Under the pieces are notes generated by a model, which ran no database searches, had not been told where the DNA came from, and was given only the letters and a program-made list of their open reading frames with translations. From an uncultured Bacilli bacterium (lineage in GTDB: Bacteria > Bacillota_I > Bacilli_A > RF39 > UBA660), in the NCBI GenBank assembly GCA_934162665.1, contig CAKPJN010000003.1, positions 1 to 64,000 of the forward strand: 64,000 nucleotides of DNA. Reading direction: 5' to 3'. The position numbers and the translations under genes were made by a program. Below are positions 17,860 to 28,075 of the stretch, piece after piece. Every line of letters begins with the position of its first letter. The first letter of the stretch is position 1.

Positions 17860-17884
17860 AAAATCTCCTTTGAAATGTATTTAA

Positions 17885-17915
17885 AACAACAAGTTCTAGT
17901 TACCTAGAACTTATT
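17885..17915 (-). terminator. Terminator or attenuator after dnaK
   Basis: Arms AAGTTCTAG and CTAGAACTT (17891-17899 and 17904-17912) form a perfect 9-bp stem with a 4-base loop. On the minus strand GTTGTTTT follows. The U-run is interrupted, so partial read-through into pepF-dnaJ is likely. Confidence 0.75.
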
Positions 17916-17921
17916 GTACTA

Positions 17922-19763
<1,842 letters not shown>

Positions 19764-20417
19764 TTAATTTATTTTATTTATTTTTACTGAGGCAGGTCTT
19801 ATAACTCTGTCTTTTAGTTTATAACCTTTTAATAATACTTCAACAACAATATCATCTTTTATTTCAGGATTACAATCTGTCATTAAAGCTTGTTCTTCTT
19901 TTGGATTAAATTCTTCACCAACACGATTTATTTCCTCTATACCAAATTTTTTTAAAATATCAGTTAGACTTGCATACATCATTTTAAATCCGGCTAAGAA
20001 TTTTGATACTTCATCAGTTAGATCATCATCATCTAATTTTATTGCTCGTTCAAAATTATCAACAATTGGAATTAACTCCATTACTAAATCTTGATTAGCA
20101 TATTTTAGACTATTAGCTGTTTCTTCGTCTTTTCTTTTACGATAATTAACTAATTCAGCTTGAGAAAGTTTTATTTTTTCTATTAAATTTTTATTTTCTT
20201 CTTCAAGTTTTTTTAATTCTTCTTTTAATTTTTTATCATGATCTTTATGATGTCCTTTTTTGCAATTATGATGATGTTCTTCTAAATCATTAGATTTATT
20301 TTGACATCCACAATCGCATGATTCCTCACAACAACATTCTTCGTTATTGTTTTCACATTTACAATTGGTATTTTCTTTTTCTTCTTGTAATTGTTCTATA
20401 TCTTCTTTTGTTTTCAT
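19764..20417 (-). CDS. grpE: Nucleotide exchange factor GrpE with an unusual Cys/His-rich N-terminus
   Basis: Residues ~62-217 are a normal GrpE: a long coiled-coil helix (LKEELKKLEEENKNLIEKI), then YRKRKDEE, VDNFERAI and the C-terminal beta domain ending RVIRPASVKINK. It releases ADP from DnaK. The first ~60 residues are odd. They hold nine Cys (19, 21, 28, 29, 30, 34, 36, 38, 52) and six His in clusters such as CKC, CCC, CDCGC, EEHHHNC and GHHKDH. Ordinary GrpE proteins have an acidic, disordered N-terminus here. The pattern suggests metal binding or a thiol switch, but no known zinc-finger spacing fits. It lies 7 bp after hrcA. Confidence 0.95.
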   Translation of the reverse strand: MKTKEDIEQLQEEKENTNCKCENNNEECCCEESCDCGCQNKSNDLEEHHHNCKKGHHKDHDKKLKEELKKLEEENKNLIEKIKLSQAELVNYRKRKDEETANSLKYANQDLVMELIPIVDNFERAIKLDDDDLTDEVSKFLAGFKMMYASLTDILKKFGIEEINRVGEEFNPKEEQALMTDCNPEIKDDIVVEVLLKGYKLKDRVIRPASVKINKIN

Positions 20418-20424
20418 ACATTAC

Positions 20425-21411
20425 CTACCTTTCTATGTTTTCCTTCATGTATTCTAGCATTGATACAACTCTATCATATTCCATTCTTTTAGGACCAATT
20501 ATCGCGATTGTGCCAAATTCATTTCCACTATGAAATTTAGTTTTAATTACGGTAACATCATCGTCGATGTTATTTTCTTTTCCTATATAAACTTTAATGT
20601 TATTATCATTGTCTTCTTCTATTGATCTTAAAACTTCTTTGTCATCAAGTTTATTATAGATTGTTCTTATCTTATCAACGTTATTAAACTCTGGTTGCTC
20701 TAAAATCTTATTTCTTCCAACAATATTTACATCATTACTTGTAAAATCTGTGAATACATGATAGAAAGCATTGTATAGTTGCTCATGCTGTTTTACATAC
20801 TTACCTATAATTGGTTTGATTTCGTATTCTAGCTTTTTGCTAACTTCATCAATAGGGGTTCCTGATATCAAATTGTTAATTAAGTTAACTGTTTTTTCTA
20901 TATCGTCACTAACCACATTATCTAATTTTATGTTTTTGTGTTCTACATGACCTTTATCGGTTACTACAATTACTATCATACTATTTTCATCAATTGGAAC
21001 TACTTCTATTTTTTTAAGAAGATTATCATGAGAAGTACTACCAAGTACTACTGTAGCGTAACTGGTCATATCAGAAATAATTTGTAGGCTTTCAGTAATT
21101 ACATCTGAAAGTGCCAGCTGTTGATTATGAAAAACAATTTGTAGTTTTAACATATCTTCTGCTTTCATCTTTTTTAATTCCATAAGATTATCTACATAAT
21201 ATCTATAACCTTTTTCACTAGGTATTCTTCCTGATGATGTATGTGTTTTTTCTAGTAGACCAAATTCTTCTAATGTAACCATCTCATTCCTTATTGTTGC
21301 ACTAGAACATTTAAGTTTATTGCTGATTAACTTAGAGCCAACTGGTTTGGCATCTTTTATATATCTTTCAACAATTAATTTTAAGATTTTGTTTTGCCTG
21401 TCAGTTAACAT
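20425..21411 (-). CDS. hrcA: Heat-inducible transcription repressor HrcA
   Basis: I use the ATG at 21411, seven bases after AGGAGG, giving 328 residues (MLTDRQNKILKLIV...). Longer in-frame starts would run through the CIRCE operator. The N-terminal winged helix (ERYIKDAKPVGSKLI, then CSSATIRNEMVTLEEFGLLEKTH) binds CIRCE. The central GAF-like and insert domains respond to GroEL in the family. It represses its own operon with grpE and dnaK, as shown by the two operators just upstream. No groES/groEL genes lie in the window. Confidence 0.96.
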   Translation of the reverse strand: MLTDRQNKILKLIVERYIKDAKPVGSKLISNKLKCSSATIRNEMVTLEEFGLLEKTHTSSGRIPSEKGYRYYVDNLMELKKMKAEDMLKLQIVFHNQQLALSDVITESLQIISDMTSYATVVLGSTSHDNLLKKIEVVPIDENSMIVIVVTDKGHVEHKNIKLDNVVSDDIEKTVNLINNLISGTPIDEVSKKLEYEIKPIIGKYVKQHEQLYNAFYHVFTDFTSNDVNIVGRNKILEQPEFNNVDKIRTIYNKLDDKEVLRSIEEDNDNNIKVYIGKENNIDDDVTVIKTKFHSGNEFGTIAIIGPKRMEYDRVVSMLEYMKENIER

Positions 21412-21422
21412 ATCATAACCTC

Positions 21423-21449
21423 CTAGCACTACTATTATACAAGTGCTAA
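21423..21449 (-). promoter_or_regulatory. CIRCE operator, start-codon-proximal copy
   Basis: The inverted repeat has arms CTAGCACTA and CAAGTGCTAA-type halves around a 9-base spacer, close to the TTAGCACTC-N9-GAGTGCTAA consensus. It lies just upstream of the hrcA Shine-Dalgarno, so HrcA binding would block transcription start or the early transcript. Confidence 0.88.
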
Positions 21450-21453
21450 ATAT

Positions 21454-21483
21454 ATTATATGACAAAAAATTAGCACTTGTCAA
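21454..21483 (-). promoter_or_regulatory. Sigma-A type promoter of hrcA-grpE-dnaK
   Basis: On the minus strand TTGACA and TATAAT are both exact consensus hexamers with an 18-base spacer. The -35 box overlaps the upstream CIRCE and the -10 abuts the downstream CIRCE, so HrcA can cover both edges of the promoter. Confidence 0.9.
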
Positions 21484-21496
21484 TATTTTGTGCTAA
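21470..21496 (-). promoter_or_regulatory. Second, imperfect CIRCE operator over the -35 box
   Basis: Arms TTAGCACTT (21470-21478) and TTGTGCTAA (21488-21496) flank a 9-base spacer. Seven of nine positions pair, as in CIRCE. It overlaps the -35 element of the heat-shock promoter. Confidence 0.8.
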
Positions 21497-21510
21497 TTTT
21501 ATTTAATTAT

Positions 21511-22950
21511 TTATTTTGTAGAAATTATTGTAGCTCTAGTACTGACTTCACCATTTGTACCACCATCTCTATTTAAGTAGCTAAATATGCCTGCTTCTTT
21601 TAGACTGTTATAAGCCCCACCTCGCGTATACCATGGTGCAGCAATAGTTATAGGATTTTTTGCGTCTTGATACATACCGCTTGTTTCTTCTGTGGCATCA
21701 CCTAATATTGATACAAATTCCATTCTTGCTGTTACTGTATTATACGTATATGAATTATAATATTTTTTACTTGGAAATGGAATTCCCCTTGTATTTCCTG
21801 CTAAGGTAATACCAGAAAAACCTGAAGTTCCACCGCTTGGAGACCCCACATAGTTTTTACCTTTTTCATTTACTACATTACCCATTACATATTCAAAACT
21901 ACCACCAGACATGTCATATATACCATAAATATTGCCGGTCGTCGATGATGACTGGCCTATTTTTGTTTCATATGAGTTAGTACAATATTCATCTATTACA
22001 TTTGTGGCACTACCTATTCCTGTATAATATAGTGAACAATTATTTATTGTTACCTCTTTCTTAGTTTCGGTATAATTGTTATTACCAAATTTTCCATATA
22101 TTGATTGGGAAAGATATGCTGCAGCTCCCCATTCGATATTTTTTATCATATGAGCATCATAATTTGTTTGTAACCCGTACTTTGTTGCTCCGTTTGTTCC
22201 ATTCATTTGAGTATTTATACTTGTATAAAATGATGATATTGTTGCATTTCTCCAACTTATTTCATTAGGTTTTATTTTTGGCGGTATATTTGTCTTATTA
22301 CAATTTGCTTCTTCATCATTATTTTGACAGTTACTATTATCTGGGGATACTTCAAATTTTGCTATCCATATTCCTGTTAGTTCCTTGTTTGTAGGATCTT
22401 CTCTTGATGTATCGCAAGTATCTCCAAAACAAAAGGCACTAGATGTATAATATGATGATATATCTTTATCTATAGATGAATATTTTATCCATTTTATATC
22501 AAAATTATCACCATTTTTTTTATATGAATACCTTGGTATCCAAACCCACATTGTATTAATATCATTCATTGAAACCACTTCTCCAGCTGGCGCGGTTAGA
22601 TATTTACTTCTATTTGTACTTGTTACAGTCACTGCATTAGCCCATTTTTGTTCATTATAATTATACCAACTACCATCTTCTGTATTTGCCTTAACCCATG
22701 CTGATTTAGCATCGTCATAAGTAACAGCTATCATTCCGGTTACTAATTCAGGAGGATTTGGTGTTCCATGTTTTACTCTTTTTTTTGAATAACTATTTAA
22801 TTCTTCTTCTATTTGTTCTGATAATTTAACGGTAGATTTTCTATTTGTAGAAATGATACTCATTAAAAGAGTTATAACTAAAAAAAACACTATTAATAAT
22901 CCATATAAAACAGTAGAAACAGCAAACCCTTTGTTATTTATTCTTTTCAA
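21511..22950 (-). CDS. Pseudopilin-like surface protein with FGE/C-type-lectin-like domain
   Basis: The 479-residue protein starts at a TTG with GGTGA upstream. The N-terminus (NNKGFAVSTVLYGLLIVFF...) looks like a type IV prepilin: a short basic leader ending in Gly, then Phe and a long hydrophobic helix, but without the usual Glu at mature position 5. The C-terminal ~350 residues resemble the formylglycine-generating-enzyme/C-type-lectin fold: MWVWIPRYSY, GIYDMSGGSFEYVMG, and near the end WYTRGGAYNSLKEAGIFSY and an Arg-x-T-I finish. The same fold carries the hypervariable part of diversity-generating retroelement targets, but no reverse transcriptase or template repeat lies in this window. 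A pilus-tip adhesin is a reasonable guess. It follows rsmD by 27 bp. Confidence 0.75.
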   Translation of the reverse strand: MKRINNKGFAVSTVLYGLLIVFFLVITLLMSIISTNRKSTVKLSEQIEEELNSYSKKRVKHGTPNPPELVTGMIAVTYDDAKSAWVKANTEDGSWYNYNEQKWANAVTVTSTNRSKYLTAPAGEVVSMNDINTMWVWIPRYSYKKNGDNFDIKWIKYSSIDKDISSYYTSSAFCFGDTCDTSREDPTNKELTGIWIAKFEVSPDNSNCQNNDEEANCNKTNIPPKIKPNEISWRNATISSFYTSINTQMNGTNGATKYGLQTNYDAHMIKNIEWGAAAYLSQSIYGKFGNNNYTETKKEVTINNCSLYYTGIGSATNVIDEYCTNSYETKIGQSSSTTGNIYGIYDMSGGSFEYVMGNVVNEKGKNYVGSPSGGTSGFSGITLAGNTRGIPFPSKKYYNSYTYNTVTARMEFVSILGDATEETSGMYQDAKNPITIAAPWYTRGGAYNSLKEAGIFSYLNRDGGTNGEVSTRATIISTK

Positions 22951-22977
22951 AATATCACCAACTATTCTAATGATATT

Positions 22978-23526
22978 TTAGCATATTCTCTTAATTATTA
23001 CTACCCATTTATCTCCATATTTTTTAGATTTAATTTCTTGATAATTATTATTGTATATAATTTTGTTTAAAAAGCTACTTTCACAGATTATTAGGCCTTC
23101 ATCTTGTAATAGATTATACTCTGTAATTAAATTAATGCTTTCTTCTATATAATTTGTATCGTATGGTGGATCTAGAAAAATAAGATTAAATTTTATGTTA
23201 TTTTCTCTATAATATTGTAGGGCTTTTTTATAATCTAAGTTTAAAACATGAGCATTATTAATTCCTAAATTCGAAAGATTTTTATTTATGGTTAAGTAAG
23301 CTTTTTTATTTTTATCTGCAAAGTAGGTATAACTTGCTTCTTGACTTAATGATTCTATTCCTAAGTTTCCACTACCTGAAAAAAGATCCAAGACAATACT
23401 TCCTTTTATATATTCTTGAATCATCGCAAACATACTTTCTTTTACTCTATCCATTGTAGGTCTTGTCCCATTAATATCAAAGCCTAATATATTTCTTCCT
23501 TTATATAGTCCACTTACTACTTTCAT
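22978..23526 (-). CDS. rsmD: 16S rRNA (guanine966-N2)-methyltransferase
   Basis: The 182-residue protein has the RsmD start (MKVVSGLYKGRNI, RPTMDRVKESMFAMI), the SAM-binding VLDLFSGSGNLGIESLS, and the catalytic LIFLDPPY motif of N2-guanine methyltransferases. It methylates 16S rRNA during 30S assembly. Its start overlaps the ylbF-like stop by 4 bp (ATGA). In Bacillus the orthologue ylbH lies in the same ylbD-E-F-G-H order, which supports the call. Confidence 0.95.
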   Translation of the reverse strand: MKVVSGLYKGRNILGFDINGTRPTMDRVKESMFAMIQEYIKGSIVLDLFSGSGNLGIESLSQEASYTYFADKNKKAYLTINKNLSNLGINNAHVLNLDYKKALQYYRENNIKFNLIFLDPPYDTNYIEESINLITEYNLLQDEGLIICESSFLNKIIYNNNYQEIKSKKYGDKWVVIIKRIC

Positions 23527-23807
23527 TTCTTACACTTACCTTTACTAGTTATATTTTTTAACTTGCTATTGATTTCTAATATCATAATATTTATATCATT
23601 TTCTAATCTTTTAAATTCGCAAAATTCCTTATTTTGATATATTTGTCGTTTTATATCTTCCTTTTTTGATAATTTATATTCTTCTATTAATAAAAGCAAA
23701 TTTTTATCAGCATATATTTTACTTTGTAACTCTTTTATTTTTATTATAGTAGAATCTTTTTCTAAGCTATATTCTAATTTTTCTATTAATTCTAATAATC
23801 TTTCCAT
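23523..23807 (-). CDS. YlbF/YmcA-family protein
   Basis: The 94-residue all-helical protein fits the Com_YlbF family: a short N-terminal helix, then 'IIKIKELQSKIYADKNLLLLIEEY' as the central helix, and a basic, Cys-containing end (KGKCKK). In Bacillus, YlbF, YmcA and YaaT form the Y-complex that acts on RNase Y and on Spo0A phosphorylation. The gene overlaps rsmD by 4 bp and follows YlbE- and YlbD-like genes, the Bacillus order minus ylbG. Length is shorter than Bacillus YlbF (~149), so the C-terminal part is missing or divergent. Confidence 0.7.
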   Translation of the reverse strand: MERLLELIEKLEYSLEKDSTIIKIKELQSKIYADKNLLLLIEEYKLSKKEDIKRQIYQNKEFCEFKRLENDINIMILEINSKLKNITSKGKCKK

Positions 23808-23828
23808 ATATCTATTTTAACATATTTT

Positions 23829-24050
23829 TTAATTTAATACATTCATAAATGTAGAAATAAGATTAATACTATTAGATATTTTTTCAATTCTATCTTTTGG
23901 AGTTAATTTATAATTTGTTTTCATTTCTTCTTCTAGCTTTTTAATAGATGCTGGATCTCTATTTAGATATTTATACCAATATGAATTTTCTCTTAAATAT
24001 CTATAAATATTTGGATTAGTCCTTATATAATTAATTGTATATAGATTCAT
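23829..24050 (-). CDS. YlbE-like small protein
   Basis: The 73 residues begin with an 'I...NPNIYRYLRENSYWYKYLNRDP' pattern followed by a helix (KKLEEEMKTNY) and DRIEKISNSINLISTF. This fits the YlbE-like family (RxNPxWYRxLxRxP, then an EK-rich helix and R-x-E-K-I). The function of YlbE is unknown. Position between YlbD- and YlbF-like genes, in the Bacillus order, is the main support. It follows its upstream neighbour by 2 bp. Confidence 0.65.
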   Translation of the reverse strand: MNLYTINYIRTNPNIYRYLRENSYWYKYLNRDPASIKKLEEEMKTNYKLTPKDRIEKISNSINLISTFMNVLN

Positions 24051-24052
24051 AA

Positions 24053-24415
24053 TTAATCCTCGAAATATTTATACATTGGCCTTGATTCATATGGAGGGGT
24101 TGATGCTGATTTAGTAGATCCTACACCAATATCTTGTAACATCCCAATTGTTTTTTGAAGATTAGTAACTCCTTTTTGGACAGAATCTAAATCTATTTTT
24201 TTTATTGTATTAAACAAATCATGAATTGGAGTTTCTGATATTTTTGAAGTTGCTGTTGCTATATCTTTTTGAAAATAATTATTCCAGATACTACTGCTAT
24301 CTCCATATATTTCGTATAATTCATATAGTTTTTGCCAACTGGCATTATTATTCATTACATAATTTCCTAATTCAGGATGAAGCCTTGCAAAAGATTTGAA
24401 TGTTTCTTTAGACAT
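24053..24415 (-). CDS. YlbD-like putative coat protein
   Basis: I use the ATG at 24415, behind TTGGTGA, giving 120 residues (MSKETFKSFARLHPELGNYV). The start resembles YlbD-family proteins: 'FKxFxxxHPxL...V..G..SWQKLYE.YE.YG'. YlbD is annotated as a spore coat protein in Bacillus, though evidence for function is thin. A short Ser/Thr/Pro tail ends in an aromatic and acidic stretch. It is the first gene of the ylbD-ylbE-ylbF-rsmD block. Confidence 0.6.
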   Translation of the reverse strand: MSKETFKSFARLHPELGNYVMNNNASWQKLYELYEIYGDSSSIWNNYFQKDIATATSKISETPIHDLFNTIKKIDLDSVQKGVTNLQKTIGMLQDIGVGSTKSASTPPYESRPMYKYFED

Positions 24416-24461
24416 ATTAATCACCAATAAATTATATGTCGAAAATTAAGAAAAGAAGACA

Positions 24462-25490
24462 TTATTTTTGATTTTTTTGGCTTCTTTTTAATATTTCAAA
24501 ATTATTATTTAAATTAGTTACGGTTGCATTAATAGCTTTTTCACTAATATCAGGATCATCTATAGGAAAACCTATATATTTAAGGCATTCAAAAATGTTA
24601 GGATTATTTATTATCAATTGGTTTAGTTTCATCACTTTATCAGTTGTATCTTCTTTTTTATTTAATCTCAAATAGTTTACTATATTATCACAAAATAGAT
24701 ACCTGGACATATATACTAAATCGGGCTTATTTTTAGATTTTATTTTATCGTATAAGTTGTTTATTAATTTTATATAATAAGTTTTATCAAAAGGAAAGTA
24801 TTCTTTATATTTTTCTTTTAAATCATACGTATTTTCATTTAAATTACCAAAATTTTCATATATTATAAATAAATCCGATAGTTCTCTTATATCAATTGAA
24901 CAGTTATATGTATCATACATTCTACCTATTCTAGCTTTTGTTATTTCTTTACTGTCATATCCTAATCTTTCCATATAATCTAGGCATTCGTTTTCAAAAT
25001 AAATAGAAATTAGTTCTGTTAATGTATTTCTAGAATCTCCTTTATAATTATCTTTTAAATTAAGTATATGAAAAAACTCATGAATTATTGTTTTTGGATC
25101 AACATATGTATGTTCTAATGCAATGTTTATGGTATTTTGACCACTTTCTTTTAGTTTACCTGTATATGAATTTTTGTCATCATATAGATTATTATCATCT
25201 AAGTCAGTAAAATTTATAGTACCATTTTTTAGATATGTATCAAATAATATTACGTAATTGTTATCAAGTGTTTTTAAATAATTTCTAACTATTTCAATTG
25301 AAGTAAAACCATCTAGAAAGGTGTTACATTTAAATGATATATTAGTTTTTGTATCTAATTTCTCATTTTTTAATATTAACATATTAGCAAGTTCATTAAT
25401 TTGAATAAGATTATTATAAAAGAACGTATTATTTTTAGCTAAGGCATAATTATTTAAATATTCATTTATTACTTTATATTTATCTTCCAT
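24462..25490 (-). CDS. Zincin-like protein with HEFFH site, function unknown
   Basis: The 342-residue protein has a gluzincin-type site, KTIIHEFFHILNL, at ~134-145 (His137, Glu138, His141), with a candidate third ligand in LTELISIYFENE (Glu159). No signal peptide or membrane helix is visible, so it is probably cytoplasmic, or exported by an unusual route. The C-terminal ~180 residues are helical and Asn/Lys-rich. It lies 7 bp after parC on the same strand. It shares overall style with the zincins at 57934-58899 and 30601-31724, but no clear alignment outside the motif is visible by eye. Protease activity is inferred from the motif only. Confidence 0.7.
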   Translation of the reverse strand: MEDKYKVINEYLNNYALAKNNTFFYNNLIQINELANMLILKNEKLDTKTNISFKCNTFLDGFTSIEIVRNYLKTLDNNYVILFDTYLKNGTINFTDLDDNNLYDDKNSYTGKLKESGQNTINIALEHTYVDPKTIIHEFFHILNLKDNYKGDSRNTLTELISIYFENECLDYMERLGYDSKEITKARIGRMYDTYNCSIDIRELSDLFIIYENFGNLNENTYDLKEKYKEYFPFDKTYYIKLINNLYDKIKSKNKPDLVYMSRYLFCDNIVNYLRLNKKEDTTDKVMKLNQLIINNPNIFECLKYIGFPIDDPDISEKAINATVTNLNNNFEILKRSQKNQK

Positions 25491-25497
25491 ACTAATC

Positions 25498-28056
25498 CTA
25501 ATTTAGAAAGTCATCAATAGTCATAAGCCTATCGTCAATTTCTTTTAATGAGATAGTTTCTTTTTTTGTTGGAATAGGCCTTGATGATTCTTTTTCTTCC
25601 AATACTTTTTCTTCTTTAACTTCTTCACTAATTATGTCGTTTGATTTAACTAATGATACAACTAAATAAGCATCTAGAAGTTCGTGTTTTGATATTTGAG
25701 TACCTGTTGAATATCTATCAGCTATTGATAATTCTGTTAATTTAATCTCATTTATAGCACTATTTTTTATTCCTATATAATTTTTAGATTCTGTTATAAA
25801 CGTTTTTATAACTTTATATGGATTGGTTTTTACTTCACGAATTATTTGTAATCCTCTACGTGCACGAGTAGAAATTTCAAATTCAGTTAATCTTACTCTT
25901 TTACCAGTTCCTTTATCTGTAACAATTGATATAAATTCATCATTTTCATCATAGTTATTTATAGATATAACGTTGTCATCTTTTAATTTAATTCCTTTTA
26001 CTCCTGATGCTTTTACTCCGACTATTGGTACTTCATCAATTTTAAAGCTTAAACCGATACCAGAGTCTGTTGCTAAAAAGATATATGGTTTATTTTCGAT
26101 AAAGGCATCTATTACAGCGTCATCATCTTTTAGTTTCATGCAACTTGTTGGTTTAGAATATCTAAGTAGTTTAAAGTCTTTTAATTTACTTCTTTTTATC
26201 ATACCGTTTTTAGTGGCTATTATTACATTGTTTTCATTTTCAAAAGATGGAACTGGAATAGTAGATACAACCATCTCATCTGGAGATATTTCGATAATAT
26301 TGCTTACATGTTTAGGCATATCTTTCCATTTTAAATCTGGAATCATATGAACTGGAATGTGTAAGTAGTTTCCTGATGTTGTGAAGATTAATAAGGTGTC
26401 TGTTGTATTCATTTCGTATAAACCTATTATGTAATCATTTTCTTTTATTGTTAGATCTTCTTTATTTGATGATGTATAACTTCTGAATGATGTTCTTTTT
26501 AGGTAACCATCTTTTGTTACTAAAACTACGACATCTTCTTTTGGAATCATTTCAGCCATGTCAATTTTAATTTCTGTTATTTCATCTTTGATATCTGTTA
26601 ATCGTGGTGTTGGGTATTCTTTCTTTACTTTTCTTAATTCATCTTTCATAACTGATTTTAAAACATCTTCATTTCCTAGTATAGCTGTTAGACCTCCAAT
26701 GATTTTATTTAGTTTGTCCATTTCTTCTTCTAAGGCAACAACATCGGTATTAGTTAAGCGATATAATTGCAATATAACAATAGCTTCTGCTTGTTCTAGA
26801 GAAAATTCATATTTTTTAACTAAATTTTCTTTGGCATCTTGTTTATTTTTAGATTCACGGATTGTCTTTATTACTTCATCTAAAATGGATAAACATCTAA
26901 TTAGTCCTTCAACTATGTGTAGTCTTGCTTTAGCATGTGCAAGATCAAATTCGGTTCTTCTTCTTACAACTATTTTTTGATGAGAGATAAATGCATCTAA
27001 TGAAGCTGTTAGTCCTAATAATTTTGGACATTTATTAACAATTGCGACTACATTAAAGTTATAACTGATTTGCATATCAGTATTTTTTAGTAAATAATTA
27101 ATTATTAAATCTTTATTAGCGTTTTTCTTAAGTTCGATAACTACTCTAACATCTTTTGCTGATTCGTCACGGACTTCTACTATTCCGTCAACTTTTTTAT
27201 CTATACGGATATCATCCATTTTTTTAACCATTAAAGCTTTATTAACTTCAAAAGGTATTTCAGTAATTATAATTGAATTTGTTTTTTCATCATATGTATA
27301 TCTACTTTTAATAATTATTTTTCCACGACCTGTTTCATATGCTTCTTTAATTCCCTTAATTCCTTCTATAATACCACCAGTTGGAAAGTCAGGTCCTTTT
27401 ACATATTTCATTAAGGTATCTAGACTACAGTTTGGGTTATCAATTCTATGGATAGTTGCGTCTATTACTTCCTCTAGATTATGTGGAGGAATATTAGTTG
27501 CATAACCTGCTGATATACCTTGTGATCCATATACTAAAAGAGCGGGAAATCTTGCTGGTAAAACTGTTGGTTCTACTTCTGTATCATCAAAGTTTGGAGC
27601 GTATTCAATCGTATCTTTGTCAATATCTCGTAACATTTCATTTGATATTTTTGAAAGACGAGCTTCTGTGTAACGATAAGCAGCGGGAGAATCGCCGTCA
27701 ATTGATCCATTATTTCCATGCATATCAATATATGGTAATCTTGTTTTCCAAGATTGTGACATTCTAACCATTGCGTCATAGATTGATGAGTCACCATGTG
27801 GATGATACTTACCAATAACATCTCCAACGGTTTTTGCACTTTTACGATATCCATGATCAAAAGTATTTCTCTCACGATACATTGAATATAAAATACGTCT
27901 TTGTACTGGTTTTAGTCCATCTCTTGCATCTGGTATAGCACGTTCTTGAATAATGTATTTTGAGTAACTTCCAAAACGTTCTCCCATAATATCTTCTAGA
28001 GTATAATCTTTGATTTTTTCTATAATTTCTTCTATTTCTGTTTGCTTTCTTGGCAT
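25498..28056 (-). CDS. parC: DNA topoisomerase IV subunit A
   Basis: The 852-residue protein starts at the ATG at 28056, six bases after AGGTG. The breakage-reunion domain has ERAIPDARDGLKPVQRRIL, the quinolone region YHPHGDSSIYDAM, and the catalytic Tyr129 in YRYTEAR. The C-terminal half holds weak beta-pinwheel repeats (for example YLKRTSFRSY, MIKRSKLKDF, GKRVRLTEF) without a full GyrA box, which separates ParC from GyrA. It forms the decatenating heterotetramer with ParE, encoded 20 bp upstream. The position equivalent to the classic quinolone-resistance Ser is Ser here (wild-type-like). Confidence 0.95.
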   Translation of the reverse strand: MPRKQTEIEEIIEKIKDYTLEDIMGERFGSYSKYIIQERAIPDARDGLKPVQRRILYSMYRERNTFDHGYRKSAKTVGDVIGKYHPHGDSSIYDAMVRMSQSWKTRLPYIDMHGNNGSIDGDSPAAYRYTEARLSKISNEMLRDIDKDTIEYAPNFDDTEVEPTVLPARFPALLVYGSQGISAGYATNIPPHNLEEVIDATIHRIDNPNCSLDTLMKYVKGPDFPTGGIIEGIKGIKEAYETGRGKIIIKSRYTYDEKTNSIIITEIPFEVNKALMVKKMDDIRIDKKVDGIVEVRDESAKDVRVVIELKKNANKDLIINYLLKNTDMQISYNFNVVAIVNKCPKLLGLTASLDAFISHQKIVVRRRTEFDLAHAKARLHIVEGLIRCLSILDEVIKTIRESKNKQDAKENLVKKYEFSLEQAEAIVILQLYRLTNTDVVALEEEMDKLNKIIGGLTAILGNEDVLKSVMKDELRKVKKEYPTPRLTDIKDEITEIKIDMAEMIPKEDVVVLVTKDGYLKRTSFRSYTSSNKEDLTIKENDYIIGLYEMNTTDTLLIFTTSGNYLHIPVHMIPDLKWKDMPKHVSNIIEISPDEMVVSTIPVPSFENENNVIIATKNGMIKRSKLKDFKLLRYSKPTSCMKLKDDDAVIDAFIENKPYIFLATDSGIGLSFKIDEVPIVGVKASGVKGIKLKDDNVISINNYDENDEFISIVTDKGTGKRVRLTEFEISTRARRGLQIIREVKTNPYKVIKTFITESKNYIGIKNSAINEIKLTELSIADRYSTGTQISKHELLDAYLVVSLVKSNDIISEEVKEEKVLEEKESSRPIPTKKETISLKEIDDRLMTIDDFLN

Positions 28057-28075
28057 TGTCATCACCTAACTTCTG

